Shown piece after piece: positions 17,569 through 27,273 of a stretch of 64,000 bases of DNA. The stretch's first letter is position 1; the number at the start of each line of letters is the position of its first letter. The translations under genes and the position numbers were made by a program. The stretch lies in the NCBI RefSeq assembly GCF_018598585.1, contig NZ_JAHESD010000013.1, forward strand, positions 1 through 64,000. Direction: 5' to 3'. This DNA comes from Chryseosolibacter indicum. Its GTDB lineage: Bacteria; Bacteroidota; Bacteroidia; Cytophagales; Cyclobacteriaceae. The notes below the pieces were generated by a model. The model saw only the letters and a list, made by a program, of their open reading frames with translations, did not search any database and had not been told where the DNA came from.

Positions 17569-20500
17569 ATGTTTCTTAACTGTCACACAGGCTTCAGCTT
17601 TAAATATGGAACGCTTCCCGTTCAAAGACTTTTCGATGAAGCTAAACGATGTGGCGTTCATAAGTTGGTTCTTACGGAAATAAATAATACCGCATCTTAC
17701 ATGGAGATGCTGCGTATCCGCGACAAGAATATACCTGGAGAAAACGGGTTAACAAAATATGGAGACGCACCTTATCAACTTGACATAGCTGTTGGCATAG
17801 AATTCAGAAGAGATGATGAATTGTTGTACATTGCGATAGCAAAAAACAATCAAGGATTTAAAAACATTAACAAGTTTCTCTCCTATCACAATCGGGAGGC
17901 GAAACCACTACCCTTACGAGCACCAGCTTTTGATGAGGTTTTTACTATTTACCCCTGGGGTAAAATTGAACCGGAGCAACTTAAAGAAAATGAATACATT
18001 GGCGTACACAAACAACAATTACACTATTATAATACGCATCCTTTAAAAAGCAGTTATCAAAACAAGTTTGTAATCCATCATCCTGTTACATTTCTTCCTC
18101 CGGAAAACCCAAAGACAAAAAACAAAAAGGGTGAGGTAGTAAACAGAGACTACAATGCACACAGACTTCTTCGCGCAATTGCTCATAATACCCTATTAAG
18201 TAAGCTTGCAGAGCACCAGCGTGCCGCCTCTGATGAATACATGATTCCTGAGGAAGAATTGAAAAAGAATTTCGAAAGGTACCCGGAACTAATAAAAAAT
18301 ACGCAATGGCTGATCAACCAGTGTTCAATTGAACAAGTGCTGGGAAAAGACAAGAACAGACAATTTTATACAGAATCACTTGAGGATGATTTGTTACTAT
18401 TAAAAACAGAAGCATGGAAAGGATTTGACGTTCGGTATGGTCACCATCCTGACAAAGAAGAAATTAAGAAAAGGATTCGAAAAGAATTAAGGATTATCCG
18501 GGAGAAGAAGTTCACGGCATATTATCTCATTACTTACGACTTAATAAAATTTGCCAAATCACAAGGCTATGAATTTGTAGGCCGTGGTAGCGGCGCCAAT
18601 AGTACAGTAGCTTATTGCCTCGGTATCACAAACGTAGATCCTATTGAATTGAACTTGTACTTCGAAAGATTTCTAAACGAAGAACGTTCTACCCCACCTG
18701 ATTTTGACATTGACTTCTCCTGGGATAACAGAGATGCCATTTACAATTACATTTTTGAAAGGTACGGATACGACCACGTTTGTCTTTTAGGAACACATGT
18801 TACTTACCAATGGAGATCAATACTAAGAGAGCTGGGAAAAGTTTTTGGATTACCAAAGGACGAAATTGACGCCTTGGTAGAGAACCCGAAAAGAATAAGT
18901 GAGCGAGACCACATCACTAAACTGATCTTTAATTATTCAAAATACATCGTAGAAAAAGAGTTACCTTCAAACATATCCATTCACGCAGGAGGCGTACTTA
19001 TTACAGAGAAGCCAATCTATGCCTATACAGCAACTGAGTTTCCTCCAAAAGGCTATCCTGTTTCTCAGTTTGAAATGCACAATGCCGAAGATTTTGGAAT
19101 CTACAAATTTGATATTCTCAGCCAACGTGGATTAGGTCACATCAAAGAAACCATAGCACACGTAAAAAGAACCAGAGGAATTGATGTAGACATTAATCGT
19201 TTTGAAGACTTCAAAAAAGATGAGAAGATAAAAGCCTTGCTGAGAAACAGTAAAGCGATGGGATGCTTTTATGTTGAATCACCTGCTATGCGCATGTTGC
19301 TGGGTAAATTAAAATGTGAAGATTATCTGACACTCGTTGCAGCGAGCTCTATTATACGCCCCGGCGTAGCAAGTTCCGGAATGATGCGGGCTTATATTGA
19401 AAGATTTCACGCTGTTAGGAATGGACGAACTTACGAGGCAATTCACCCGAAGATAGACGAATTGATGAAAGAGACTTACGGGGTGATGGTGTACCAGGAA
19501 GATGTAATTAAAGTAGCACATGAATTTGCCGGGATTACATTAACGGAAGCTGACGTTTTACGCCGAGGAATGTCAGGTAAATACCGATCGCGCGAAGAAT
19601 TTAAAAAAGTGAGGGATCGTTTTTTTGAAGAGTGTCATAAACGGCATTATGAACAGCACATTATTGATAGAGTATGGTATGAAATCGAGAGTTTCTCAGG
19701 GTATTCCTTTGCAAAGGGACATTCTGCAAGTTATGCGGTTGAAAGCTATCAAAGTCTTTATTTAAAAGCGCATTACCCATTGGAATTCATGGTAGGTGTA
19801 ATCAATAACTTTGGAGGATTTTATAAAACAGAATTCTACTTTCACGAAGCTAGAATGAACGGTGCAAAGATTGAGGCTCCTTGCATTAATAACTCAGAAT
19901 ATCTCACTACTATTTATGACGATCACATCTATATAGGTTTTGTACACATCAAAAGCCTTGAAAGTAAATTAGCACAGGAAATCTCGCTGGAACGAAAGAG
20001 AAACGGCTTGTATCAGAGTATTGACAATTTACTGAAAAGAATAAACATTGGAGTTGAGCAACTACGCATTCTGGTAAGAATCGGCGCGCTGCGATTTACC
20101 GGAAAGAGTAAACAACAATTACTATGGGAAGCTATGTTACATTTCAGCAACAAGCATTCGCGGAAAAATGTATCCTCTCTTTTCGAAACGGAGCCAAAAG
20201 ATTACCCATTACCTGCTCTTACCAGAAAAGGAATTGAAGATGCGTTCGACGAGATTGAGTTGCTCGGATTTCCTTTATGTGATCCTTTCGAACTTGTCGA
20301 CGCTGCCGCGACAAGCGATACGCTCGCGGAAGAACTAATGAAAAAAGTAGGAACACACGTAACTATAGATGGCTATCTTGTGACTACTAAAGACACAAGG
20401 ACACGCGGAGGACAAACAATGCAGTTTGGGACTTTCATCGATCGAAAAGGAAATGTATTCGACACCGTGCATTTTCCTGATGTTACTAAAAATTTCCCCT

Positions 20501-20670
20501 TTCGGGGAAGAGGATTTTACGCCATAAAGGGCAGCGTAGTAGAAGATTTCGGCGTCGCAATGGTAGAAGTGACATCTATGGAAAAACTACCGATAATCAA
20601 TAAGCGTGCAGAAGAGTTTATGAGAGAACATTCAGCCTTTAGCCCTCCTATACCTCAGCAACAAGACTAA
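17569..20670 (+). CDS. DNA polymerase III alpha subunit, short error-prone (DnaE2/ImuC-like) form
   Basis: 1033 residues, shorter than replicative DnaE (about 1160) and close to DnaE2/ImuC. A PHP domain starts at once (LNCHTGFSFKYGTL); where an active PHP domain has H-x-H, this one has N-C-H, so the nuclease centre looks degenerate. The catalytic Asp pair is in PDFDIDF near 378-384, preceded by YFERFLNEERSTP. HAGGVLIT and FAKGHSASYAVESYQSLYLKAHYP are family hallmarks. An OB-fold-like segment near 925-990 is followed by a short tail. Its position downstream of dinB and a self-cleaving repressor supports a translesion role rather than bulk replication. No imuA is seen. Confidence 0.9.
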   Translation: MFLNCHTGFSFKYGTLPVQRLFDEAKRCGVHKLVLTEINNTASYMEMLRIRDKNIPGENGLTKYGDAPYQLDIAVGIEFRRDDELLYIAIAKNNQGFKNINKFLSYHNREAKPLPLRAPAFDEVFTIYPWGKIEPEQLKENEYIGVHKQQLHYYNTHPLKSSYQNKFVIHHPVTFLPPENPKTKNKKGEVVNRDYNAHRLLRAIAHNTLLSKLAEHQRAASDEYMIPEEELKKNFERYPELIKNTQWLINQCSIEQVLGKDKNRQFYTESLEDDLLLLKTEAWKGFDVRYGHHPDKEEIKKRIRKELRIIREKKFTAYYLITYDLIKFAKSQGYEFVGRGSGANSTVAYCLGITNVDPIELNLYFERFLNEERSTPPDFDIDFSWDNRDAIYNYIFERYGYDHVCLLGTHVTYQWRSILRELGKVFGLPKDEIDALVENPKRISERDHITKLIFNYSKYIVEKELPSNISIHAGGVLITEKPIYAYTATEFPPKGYPVSQFEMHNAEDFGIYKFDILSQRGLGHIKETIAHVKRTRGIDVDINRFEDFKKDEKIKALLRNSKAMGCFYVESPAMRMLLGKLKCEDYLTLVAASSIIRPGVASSGMMRAYIERFHAVRNGRTYEAIHPKIDELMKETYGVMVYQEDVIKVAHEFAGITLTEADVLRRGMSGKYRSREEFKKVRDRFFEECHKRHYEQHIIDRVWYEIESFSGYSFAKGHSASYAVESYQSLYLKAHYPLEFMVGVINNFGGFYKTEFYFHEARMNGAKIEAPCINNSEYLTTIYDDHIYIGFVHIKSLESKLAQEISLERKRNGLYQSIDNLLKRINIGVEQLRILVRIGALRFTGKSKQQLLWEAMLHFSNKHSRKNVSSLFETEPKDYPLPALTRKGIEDAFDEIELLGFPLCDPFELVDAAATSDTLAEELMKKVGTHVTIDGYLVTTKDTRTRGGQTMQFGTFIDRKGNVFDTVHFPDVTKNFPFRGRGFYAIKGSVVEDFGVAMVEVTSMEKLPIINKRAEEFMREHSAFSPPIPQQQD

Positions 20671-20743
20671 AACGTAAAATTACTTTAACTACATTCCTTC
20701 AAATGTGTTACCTCTACGAACAAGACTAGTTATATTTTCACAG

Positions 20744-21094
20744 CTATGCTTTAAAAGTTTTGTTATACTGCGATTCATCAAAACCGAGAGCCAGAACCTT
20801 TCCATTTTCTTCTATGAGTGGTCTTTTAATGATACTTGTCTTCTCCTTCATTAAACTAACGGCTGCGGGCTCGGAAGTAATCTTTTCCTGAAGTTCTTTA
20901 TCAAGTTGCCTCCATGTTGTACCTCTCTTGTTCACCAGGCTCTCCCACCCTACCTGCTTACTCCATTCTTTCAGCTTGCTTTCCGTAATGCCTTTCGCTT
21001 TATAGTCATGAAACTCAAAATCAATATTCTTACTCTTTAACCAATCGAGAGCTGTTTTAACTGTATTGCAGTTCTTAATTCCGTAGACAATCAT
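20744..21094 (-). CDS. ArsC/Spx-like (YffB) thioredoxin-fold protein
   Basis: 116 residues, the length of the ArsC/Spx/YffB family. It opens with IVYGIKNCNTVKTALDWL, in which Cys9 is the only N-terminal reactive cysteine, followed by DYKAKG, KRGTTWR and IKRPLIE. The IKRP motif is the conserved substrate or glutathione-binding loop. It is more likely a YffB-type reductase than an arsenate reductase because no ars genes are present. It is the last gene of the trp-aroF run, 16 bp after aroF, and is probably co-transcribed. Confidence 0.85.
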   Translation of the reverse strand: MIVYGIKNCNTVKTALDWLKSKNIDFEFHDYKAKGITESKLKEWSKQVGWESLVNKRGTTWRQLDKELQEKITSEPAAVSLMKEKTSIIKRPLIEENGKVLALGFDESQYNKTFKA

Positions 21095-21110
21095 AGATGT
21101 TTTGTTTCGT

Positions 21111-22118
21111 TTAATCCTGTAGTGCTAGCATAACTTTCCTTATTTTTCGAATAAGGTTTTCTGACTCCTCAAAGTTAAGAGTTTGCTGGCCGTCAGAGGC
21201 AGCCTCTTCTGGTTTTTCATGTGTTTCATAGATGAGCCCGTCAGCACCTGCAACTACTGCTGCCAATGCTACTGGCTCTACAAAATCGCGAATACCAATA
21301 CCATGAGAAGGATCTGCAATAATAGGCAAATGAGTTTTTTCTTTTAAGATCGGGATGGCATTAATATCCATTGTATTTCTACTTGCTTTCTCGTATGTAC
21401 GGATTCCGCGTTCGCAAAGCATTAATTTTTCATTACCTGCGGAAAAAACGTATTCTGCAGAGTAAAGCAATTCTTCAATAGTACCTGATATTCCACGCTT
21501 AATCATTACTGCCTTATCTACTTTACCAAGTTCATCAAGCAGATTAAAGTTTTGTGTGTTTCGGGCTCCTACCTGAAAAACATCTACATAGTCATACATC
21601 TCAGCGATCTGACTCACTTGCATTACCTCACTGATAATTTTAATTCCAGCGGCGCGTGCCTGCTCATACCACATTTTTAATCCAGGGATTCCTAATCCAC
21701 GAAAAGCATACGGAGAGCTTCTTGGTTTAAAAACACCACCTCTCATCATCCGTACTCCATTAGCCTTTAAATGTTGTATGGTAAGCTCAACCTGCTTTTC
21801 ATTTTCAATAGAACATGGGCCTGCCATAATACTTAACGATCCGTCTCCAATGATAACGCCATCCCCAAGATCAATAGCCGTACGTCCGACTTTCCATTTC
21901 CGCGAAACAAGTTTATAATCATCCGATACTCTATGTACGTCCGCTATTCCTTTCATTGATCCTACCTGGCGGATATCAAATTCCTTTTTGCCTATACCAA
22001 CGAGATAGTTTCCCTTTTGTGTTGTAACCTCCGTGGTTTTGTAGTCAAGCTCCTTCATCTTAATGATGATTGCCTGCTTCTCCTGGTTGCTTATGTTTTT
22101 ATCCAATTGGATGATCAT
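21111..22118 (-). CDS. aroF: 3-deoxy-7-phosphoheptulonate synthase (DAHP synthase, type I-beta)
   Basis: 335 residues. An N-terminal ferredoxin-like regulatory domain (1-70, IIQLDKNIS...) precedes the TIM-barrel catalytic domain with AGPCSIEN, MMRGGVFKPRSSPYAFRGLG and IADPSHGIG. It condenses phosphoenolpyruvate with erythrose 4-phosphate, the first step to chorismate. The N-terminal domain is typical of feedback-regulated I-beta enzymes. It starts 3 bp after the trpA stop, so chorismate entry is placed inside the tryptophan operon and should be subject to the same attenuator. Confidence 0.94.
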   Translation of the reverse strand: MIIQLDKNISNQEKQAIIIKMKELDYKTTEVTTQKGNYLVGIGKKEFDIRQVGSMKGIADVHRVSDDYKLVSRKWKVGRTAIDLGDGVIIGDGSLSIMAGPCSIENEKQVELTIQHLKANGVRMMRGGVFKPRSSPYAFRGLGIPGLKMWYEQARAAGIKIISEVMQVSQIAEMYDYVDVFQVGARNTQNFNLLDELGKVDKAVMIKRGISGTIEELLYSAEYVFSAGNEKLMLCERGIRTYEKASRNTMDINAIPILKEKTHLPIIADPSHGIGIRDFVEPVALAAVVAGADGLIYETHEKPEEAASDGQQTLNFEESENLIRKIRKVMLALQD

Positions 22119-22121
22119 ACC

Positions 22122-22901
22122 TTATCCTTTCAATTGTTTAACAAAGTTTAAAATATCTGTATCCAAATCTTTAGAATCTTTCAGTAGATTGATAAAGGCA
22201 CTACCCACAATAGCACCTGCGCTGTATTCACTTGCCTTTGAAAACGTGTGGTTGTTCGAAATACCAAATCCTATTAGAAAAGGATTTATTAAACTCATCC
22301 CATTAAGTTTCTCAAAATATTGCACCTGTTCATCTGCAAAAGTATTCTTTGCACCCGTTGTACTTGATGCTGATACTGCATAGATAAACCCCTTTGTCAA
22401 ACTATCAATCCTTTTTATCCGCTCTTCCGATGTTGTGGGAGAGATTAGAAAAGTGTTGCAAAGGTTATTAGCCTCAAATAATGACTTATAGTGTTCTTCA
22501 TATTCATACAACGGCATGTCGGGTAGGATTAGTCCGTCGGCGCCGGCTTCGGCAGCATCCTTTACGAATTTTTCAATACCATACTGCATCACAGGGTTTA
22601 GATATCCCATGAGAATTATAGGAACCTTCACGTTCTGCTTTCTGATTTCCTTTACCTGCTCTATGAGTAACTTAACACTCATTCCATTATCAAGCGCTAT
22701 CTTATTACTTTGCTGGATTGTTGGACCATCAGCAACGGGATCAGAGAAAGGAATTCCGATTTCAATTATATCCGCTCCTGACTGATCCAGTAACTTTGCA
22801 ATTGTAACCGTACTATCCATATTGGGAAATCCTGCTGTATAGAAAACAGAAAGAATGCCTTTGTTTTTTGTTGAGAAAAGGTTCGTAATTCTATTTTTCA
22901 T
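22122..22901 (-). CDS. trpA: Tryptophan synthase alpha subunit
   Basis: 259 residues from the ATG at 22901 (MKNRITNLF); an upstream ATG at 22934 would add 11 residues but leaves an N-terminus unlike the family. TrpA cleaves indole-3-glycerol phosphate to indole and passes it to TrpB. Catalytic Glu lies in DIIEIGIPFSDP and the catalytic Asp in YLNPVMQYG-x-E-K/DGLILPDMP, and the phosphate loop is SASSTTGAK. It lies 49 bp after trpB. Confidence 0.96.
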   Translation of the reverse strand: MKNRITNLFSTKNKGILSVFYTAGFPNMDSTVTIAKLLDQSGADIIEIGIPFSDPVADGPTIQQSNKIALDNGMSVKLLIEQVKEIRKQNVKVPIILMGYLNPVMQYGIEKFVKDAAEAGADGLILPDMPLYEYEEHYKSLFEANNLCNTFLISPTTSEERIKRIDSLTKGFIYAVSASSTTGAKNTFADEQVQYFEKLNGMSLINPFLIGFGISNNHTFSKASEYSAGAIVGSAFINLLKDSKDLDTDILNFVKQLKG

Positions 22902-22950
22902 TTTAACGAAATGATATAAGTCTGCATTTAACAATAATTATCTTAGTGAA

Positions 22951-24132
22951 TCAGTACTTACCCCATCGAATGTAGGTTTCAAGATCCTTATCTCCTCTTC
23001 CTGACAAATTCACAACAACAATATCGTCCTTATCAAATTGAAACTGATCAAGCGCAGCAATTGCATGAGCAGACTCAACGGCAGGTATAATGCCTTCCAG
23101 TTTACTTAATCCTATTCCGGCATCCATTGCTTCGTCATCTGTAGCGCTTACGAACTTTGCTCTGCCTACTTCAAATAAATGCGAGTGTATTGGTCCTATA
23201 CCCGGGTAATCAAGTCCTGCTGAAATTGAATAAGGTTCAATGACCTGACCATCCTCTGTTTGTATCAATAACGTTTTACTACCGTGAAGTACTCCGGGTT
23301 TGCCTAGCGCAGTAGTGGCAGCAGACTCGCCCGAGTTAATGCCTTTACCTGCGGCCTCTACAGCTACAAGGTTTACATGTTCATCATCAAGAAAATTAAA
23401 GAAAGCGCCTGCTGCATTACTACCTCCGCCAACACAAGCAAACACATAGTCGGGATATGGGTTTCCCTCCTGCTCCTCAAGCTGTTTCTTTATCTCCTCT
23501 GAAATGACCGATTGAAACCGTGCTACCATATCAGGGTAAGGGTGAGGCCCTACTACAGAACCTATTATATAATGTGTATCCGTAGGATTATTTATCCAAT
23601 GACGCATAGCCTCATTGGTAGCATCTTTTAATGTCATGTTTCCGCTTAAGGCAGGAACAACCTTTGCTCCGAGTATTCGCATACGCTCTACGTTAGGTTT
23701 CTGACGTTCCATATCTACCTTGCCCATGTAAACTGTACATTCCATTCCTATCAGGGCGCAGACAGTAGCCGTAGCCACACCATGTTGCCCTGCTCCTGTT
23801 TCGGCAATGATCTTTTGCTTTCCTAATCGCTTTGCAACAAGTATCTGCCCGATTGTATTATTGATCTTATGTGAGCCTGTGTGGCAAAGATCTTCGCGCT
23901 TAAGATAAATTTTAGTGCTATGTTTTTGCGACAAGCGACCTGCGAAATACAATGGGCTTGGCCTGCCCACGTAGTTCTTAAGAAGGTCATAAAACTCTTT
24001 CTTAAAACCTTCCTCGCTTATTATTTTCAAATAGTTATTACGAAGCTCTTCAACATTGGGGTAAAGCATTTCAGGTATGTATGCCCCACCGAAATTTCCA
24101 TAATACCCGCGATCATTTACCTTATAATTCAT
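22951..24132 (-). CDS. trpB: Tryptophan synthase beta subunit
   Basis: 393 residues, normal length. The PLP-binding lysine lies in TGSHKINN near residue 90, the catalytic Glu in [13 protein letters not shown], and the phosphate-binding glycines in GGGSNAAG. It joins indole and serine to make tryptophan, in complex with TrpA. The start is 2 bp after the trpF stop, which indicates translational coupling. Confidence 0.97.
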   Translation of the reverse strand: MNYKVNDRGYYGNFGGAYIPEMLYPNVEELRNNYLKIISEEGFKKEFYDLLKNYVGRPSPLYFAGRLSQKHSTKIYLKREDLCHTGSHKINNTIGQILVAKRLGKQKIIAETGAGQHGVATATVCALIGMECTVYMGKVDMERQKPNVERMRILGAKVVPALSGNMTLKDATNEAMRHWINNPTDTHYIIGSVVGPHPYPDMVARFQSVISEEIKKQLEEQEGNPYPDYVFACVGGGSNAAGAFFNFLDDEHVNLVAVEAAGKGINSGESAATTALGKPGVLHGSKTLLIQTEDGQVIEPYSISAGLDYPGIGPIHSHLFEVGRAKFVSATDDEAMDAGIGLSKLEGIIPAVESAHAIAALDQFQFDKDDIVVVNLSGRGDKDLETYIRWGKY

Positions 24133-24134
24133 AA

Positions 24135-24776
24135 TCAGGAATTGGTTTTAAGAATATTAATTATTGCTCTTATTTTATTCAAATCTTTTAATCCAGCTTG
24201 GTGCTCTACACCGCTATTAACATCGAGCGCATATAAATTCATGTCTTTTAACAGCAATGCATCTTTAATATTATCTTCATTTAAGCCTCCGCTTAAAAAG
24301 AACGGTACTTGCTGGTGATACCGCGTAAGGATGTTCCAATTAAACGTTTTGGCATTACCGCCATAATACTTTCCTTTTGTATCAAATAGAAAGAAATCTA
24401 CGGCGTCAACGTAAGGCTTTGTATCTTCAAAGTTAAAATCATCATCAATTGAAAATGTCTTGATAATTTCCAAGCCATTTTGCCTTAGCTCTAAACATTG
24501 TTCGACTGTTTCACTTCCGTGTAGTTGCACCGTCGTAATTCCAGTGCCGTTTAGCAGATTCATTATTCTTTCGGTACTTTTATTTACAAAAACACCTACC
24601 CTTTCAATAGTAGCGGGAAGTTCTTCCGGAAGAAGAAACTTTTCTCCTACAAAACGGGGAGAGTCTTCAAAAAAAATAAAACCCATGTAATCAGGCATAA
24701 AAGTGCTCACGTCAATAATATTATCCGCTAGCCGCATGCCACACACCTTAAGTTTTATTTTTGCTTTCGCTGTCAT
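24135..24776 (-). CDS. trpF: Phosphoribosylanthranilate isomerase
   Basis: 213 residues. A TIM barrel opens with KLKVCGM (catalytic Cys) and includes [14 protein letters not shown] and VQLHGSE; the catalytic Asp is in [12 protein letters not shown], and [11 protein letters not shown] is the phosphate site. It performs the Amadori rearrangement of N-(5-phosphoribosyl)anthranilate. It sits between trpC (14 bp) and trpB (2 bp). Confidence 0.95.
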   Translation of the reverse strand: MTAKAKIKLKVCGMRLADNIIDVSTFMPDYMGFIFFEDSPRFVGEKFLLPEELPATIERVGVFVNKSTERIMNLLNGTGITTVQLHGSETVEQCLELRQNGLEIIKTFSIDDDFNFEDTKPYVDAVDFFLFDTKGKYYGGNAKTFNWNILTRYHQQVPFFLSGGLNEDNIKDALLLKDMNLYALDVNSGVEHQAGLKDLNKIRAIINILKTNS

Positions 24777-24790
24777 TACATTAGTAATTC

Positions 24791-25606
24791 TTAGATAACA
24801 GACTTGCTCTGTACCATTCGTTTTCTTAACTCCGTCATAAACTCCATAGCAGCTAACTCCGGCCGCGCGTGCTTCATAAAGTTCTCTCCCATTAGAAAAC
24901 CTTCATAACCGTATTGTCTTAGTTCCATAATTGTTTCTGCTGTTGAAATACCACTTTCAGAAACCTTTACTACACCAGCAGGTATTTTATCGGCAAGCTT
25001 TTTCGACGTATCAATACTTACTTCAAACGTTTTTAAGTTCCTATTGTTTACTCCAATAAGATCTGCACCTGCTTCAACACTTTGTTCAAGCTCTTCTTCA
25101 TTATGCACTTCAAGCAATACTTCCAATCCCAGAGCGTGAGCAACGTTTGTGAGTTGGCTTAATTCTTTCGGAGACAAGACTGCGGCGATTAAAAGAATGG
25201 CATCTGCGCCAATCGATTTTGCTTCTATAATCTGGTACTCATCGATGGTAAAATCTTTTCTTAAAACAGGACAGAAATTAAACTTGCGACCAATCACTAA
25301 ATCTTCATTGGTTCCACCAAAGAAGTTCTTATCTGTAAGAATAGATAATGCAGAAGCACCGGCTTGCATGTAACCGATTGTAGTTCGTTCTACAGAAGCA
25401 TGTGCATTAATGACGCCTTTAGAAGGAGACTTTCTTTTAAACTCTGCTATAATACCTGTCTTATCCTCGCGCTGAACATACTTCTTTAAAGAGACTGTAG
25501 GTGACGAAAAAAATATGCTTTGTTCCAACAGCTTCATGGGGTACAGACTCTTCCTGTCATTGACTTCGTTTCGCTTATGTTGGATAATCTGATCAAGTAT
25601 ATTCAT
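24791..25606 (-). CDS. trpC: Indole-3-glycerol phosphate synthase
   Basis: 271 residues. A barrel with IIAEFKRKSPSKG near 50, LSILTDKNFFGG near 87, VLRKDFTIDEYQI near 113, GVNNRNLKTFEV near 180 and SESGIST near 213. It closes the indole ring from carboxyphenylamino-deoxyribulose phosphate. It is encoded separately from trpF, unlike the fused enterobacterial enzyme. Confidence 0.96.
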   Translation of the reverse strand: MNILDQIIQHKRNEVNDRKSLYPMKLLEQSIFFSSPTVSLKKYVQREDKTGIIAEFKRKSPSKGVINAHASVERTTIGYMQAGASALSILTDKNFFGGTNEDLVIGRKFNFCPVLRKDFTIDEYQIIEAKSIGADAILLIAAVLSPKELSQLTNVAHALGLEVLLEVHNEEELEQSVEAGADLIGVNNRNLKTFEVSIDTSKKLADKIPAGVVKVSESGISTAETIMELRQYGYEGFLMGENFMKHARPELAAMEFMTELRKRMVQSKSVI

Positions 25607-25630
25607 TATAATGATATTTCTGGTGATTTA

Positions 25631-26617
25631 CTATGCTAACAGAAGTGATTTAAATGACTTCATGGCATTACCCGACTCTAATGCTTCTCTTGCCTTTTCA
25701 ACCGCTTCTGAAAGTCCCTGCTTTCTGTTAGCGGTATATAAGGCCATTGCCGCATTAGCAATTACGGCTTGCTTTTGCGCCTCTGTGCCTTTATTCTCCA
25801 GGACATTAATAAATGTTTTTGATGAATCCTCTATAGTGTCGCCACCTTTAATGTCTTCGTGCGATAACTTTGAAAATCCAAAATCTTGCGGCTCTACTAT
25901 TCTTTCACCTTCATTGTAAAAAAACTTGGCAGGACATGTTAACGACACTTCATCGTACCCATCCAATGAATGCACGATAAGAAAATCCTTTGATGTGTTC
26001 TGGTACAGATATCCATACATCCGTGCAAGCTCAAGATTGAAGACACCCACCAACTGGCGTTTGGGAAAAGCTGGATTTACCATAGGCCCCAACATATTAA
26101 AGAAGGTTTTTACTCCCAAGTCCTTTCTTACCGGTGCTACGTTTTTCATGGCCGGATGAAACAACGGAGCATGCATGAAACAGATGTTAGCACGATCGAG
26201 GCTACGCTTCAGCTCGTCAATATCATTGGTAAACTTATAGCCAAAATGTTCAAGTACATTAGAAGAACCACATGGGGACGAGACACCATAGTTGCCGTGT
26301 TTCGCTACGGTCTGCCCGGCTGCAGCAACTACAAATGAAGACAACGTTGAAATATTAAATGTATTTTTTCCGTCACCCCCTGTTCCGCATACATCCATAA
26401 CAGGTTGATCAAACTCCGCTCTGATACAAAGTTCAAGCATTGCATCACGGAATCCCTGAAGCTCGTCAACGGTAATGCTACGCATCATGTATACTGTCAT
26501 AAAAGCTGTAGTAAGGCTCAGATTATATTTACCTGATGCAATATCTATAAGAACGTTTCGCGCTGTTTCTTTTGTTAATGAGCGGTGATCTATTAATTCG
26601 TTTAATATCGCTTTCAT
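25631..26617 (-). CDS. trpD: Anthranilate phosphoribosyltransferase
   Basis: 328 residues. The phosphoribosyl-pyrophosphate loop DVCGTGGDGKNTFNIST lies near residues 77-93, followed by AKHGNYGVSSPCGSSNVLE and KTFFNMLGPMVNP, all diagnostic. It transfers phosphoribose to anthranilate. It is a stand-alone enzyme, not fused to TrpG. There are 51 bp to trpG and 24 bp to trpC. Confidence 0.96.
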   Translation of the reverse strand: MKAILNELIDHRSLTKETARNVLIDIASGKYNLSLTTAFMTVYMMRSITVDELQGFRDAMLELCIRAEFDQPVMDVCGTGGDGKNTFNISTLSSFVVAAAGQTVAKHGNYGVSSPCGSSNVLEHFGYKFTNDIDELKRSLDRANICFMHAPLFHPAMKNVAPVRKDLGVKTFFNMLGPMVNPAFPKRQLVGVFNLELARMYGYLYQNTSKDFLIVHSLDGYDEVSLTCPAKFFYNEGERIVEPQDFGFSKLSHEDIKGGDTIEDSSKTFINVLENKGTEAQKQAVIANAAMALYTANRKQGLSEAVEKAREALESGNAMKSFKSLLLA

Positions 26618-26668
26618 ACGTGCAATTACTTTCTTTTAATTTTTGAACTGGTTCACAAAATTTTACTG

Positions 26669-27235
26669 TTAGTTCTTAAGCCAGTTTTCAATCATCTTAG
26701 GTCCTTCCGGCGTCATAACCGATTCAGGATGGAACTGTACTCCTTTTATGTCGTACTTACTGTGTGTTAATGCCATTACCAATCCTTCATTGTTTACTGC
26801 TGTAATTTTTAATTCATTATTAATAGTTTCAGGAACAATAGCCCAGGAGTGATAATGTGTTGCCTGGAATGTTTTAGAAACTCCTTTAAACAGATAATCA
26901 TTTTCGTCCTTAACTTCTGTAGTTGAAGTGACACCGTGAAGCACTTTTGGTATATTAAATAGTTTCGCACCGTACGCTTCTCCTATTCCCTGATGTCCGA
27001 GGCAGACACCTAAGATACTTTTCGCTGGCCCATACTCCCTGATAACCTGTTTCATGATTCCTGCTTCGTCAGGAATACCAGGCCCGGGTGAAAGCAGTAT
27101 CTTATCATATCTTTTAACGTCCTCTATAGCTATCTTATCGTTTCTAAAAATATCCATAGAATAACCAAGCGCGCGAATGATATGTACCAGGTTGTATGTA
27201 AATGAATCGTAATTATCCAACACTAAAATCTTCAT
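26669..27235 (-). CDS. trpG: Anthranilate synthase component II (glutamine amidotransferase)
   Basis: 188 residues. A class I amidotransferase with the nucleophile Cys78 in GVCLGHQGIGEA, the oxyanion loop SPGPGIPDEAG near 49-59, the HYHSW motif, and the His-Glu pair in QFHPESVMT near the end. It supplies ammonia to TrpE. It could also serve PabB, since no second pabA is in view. It lies 38 bp after trpE. Confidence 0.95.
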   Translation of the reverse strand: MKILVLDNYDSFTYNLVHIIRALGYSMDIFRNDKIAIEDVKRYDKILLSPGPGIPDEAGIMKQVIREYGPAKSILGVCLGHQGIGEAYGAKLFNIPKVLHGVTSTTEVKDENDYLFKGVSKTFQATHYHSWAIVPETINNELKITAVNNEGLVMALTHSKYDIKGVQFHPESVMTPEGPKMIENWLKN

Positions 27236-27273
27236 GGTAATGTTTGTTACTTACTTCTTATTAGTTATAGCAA

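Noticed and set aside
17489-17683. 64-codon frame overlapping the dnaE start
   Set aside because: It overlaps the conserved PHP start of dnaE in another frame and has no family resemblance.
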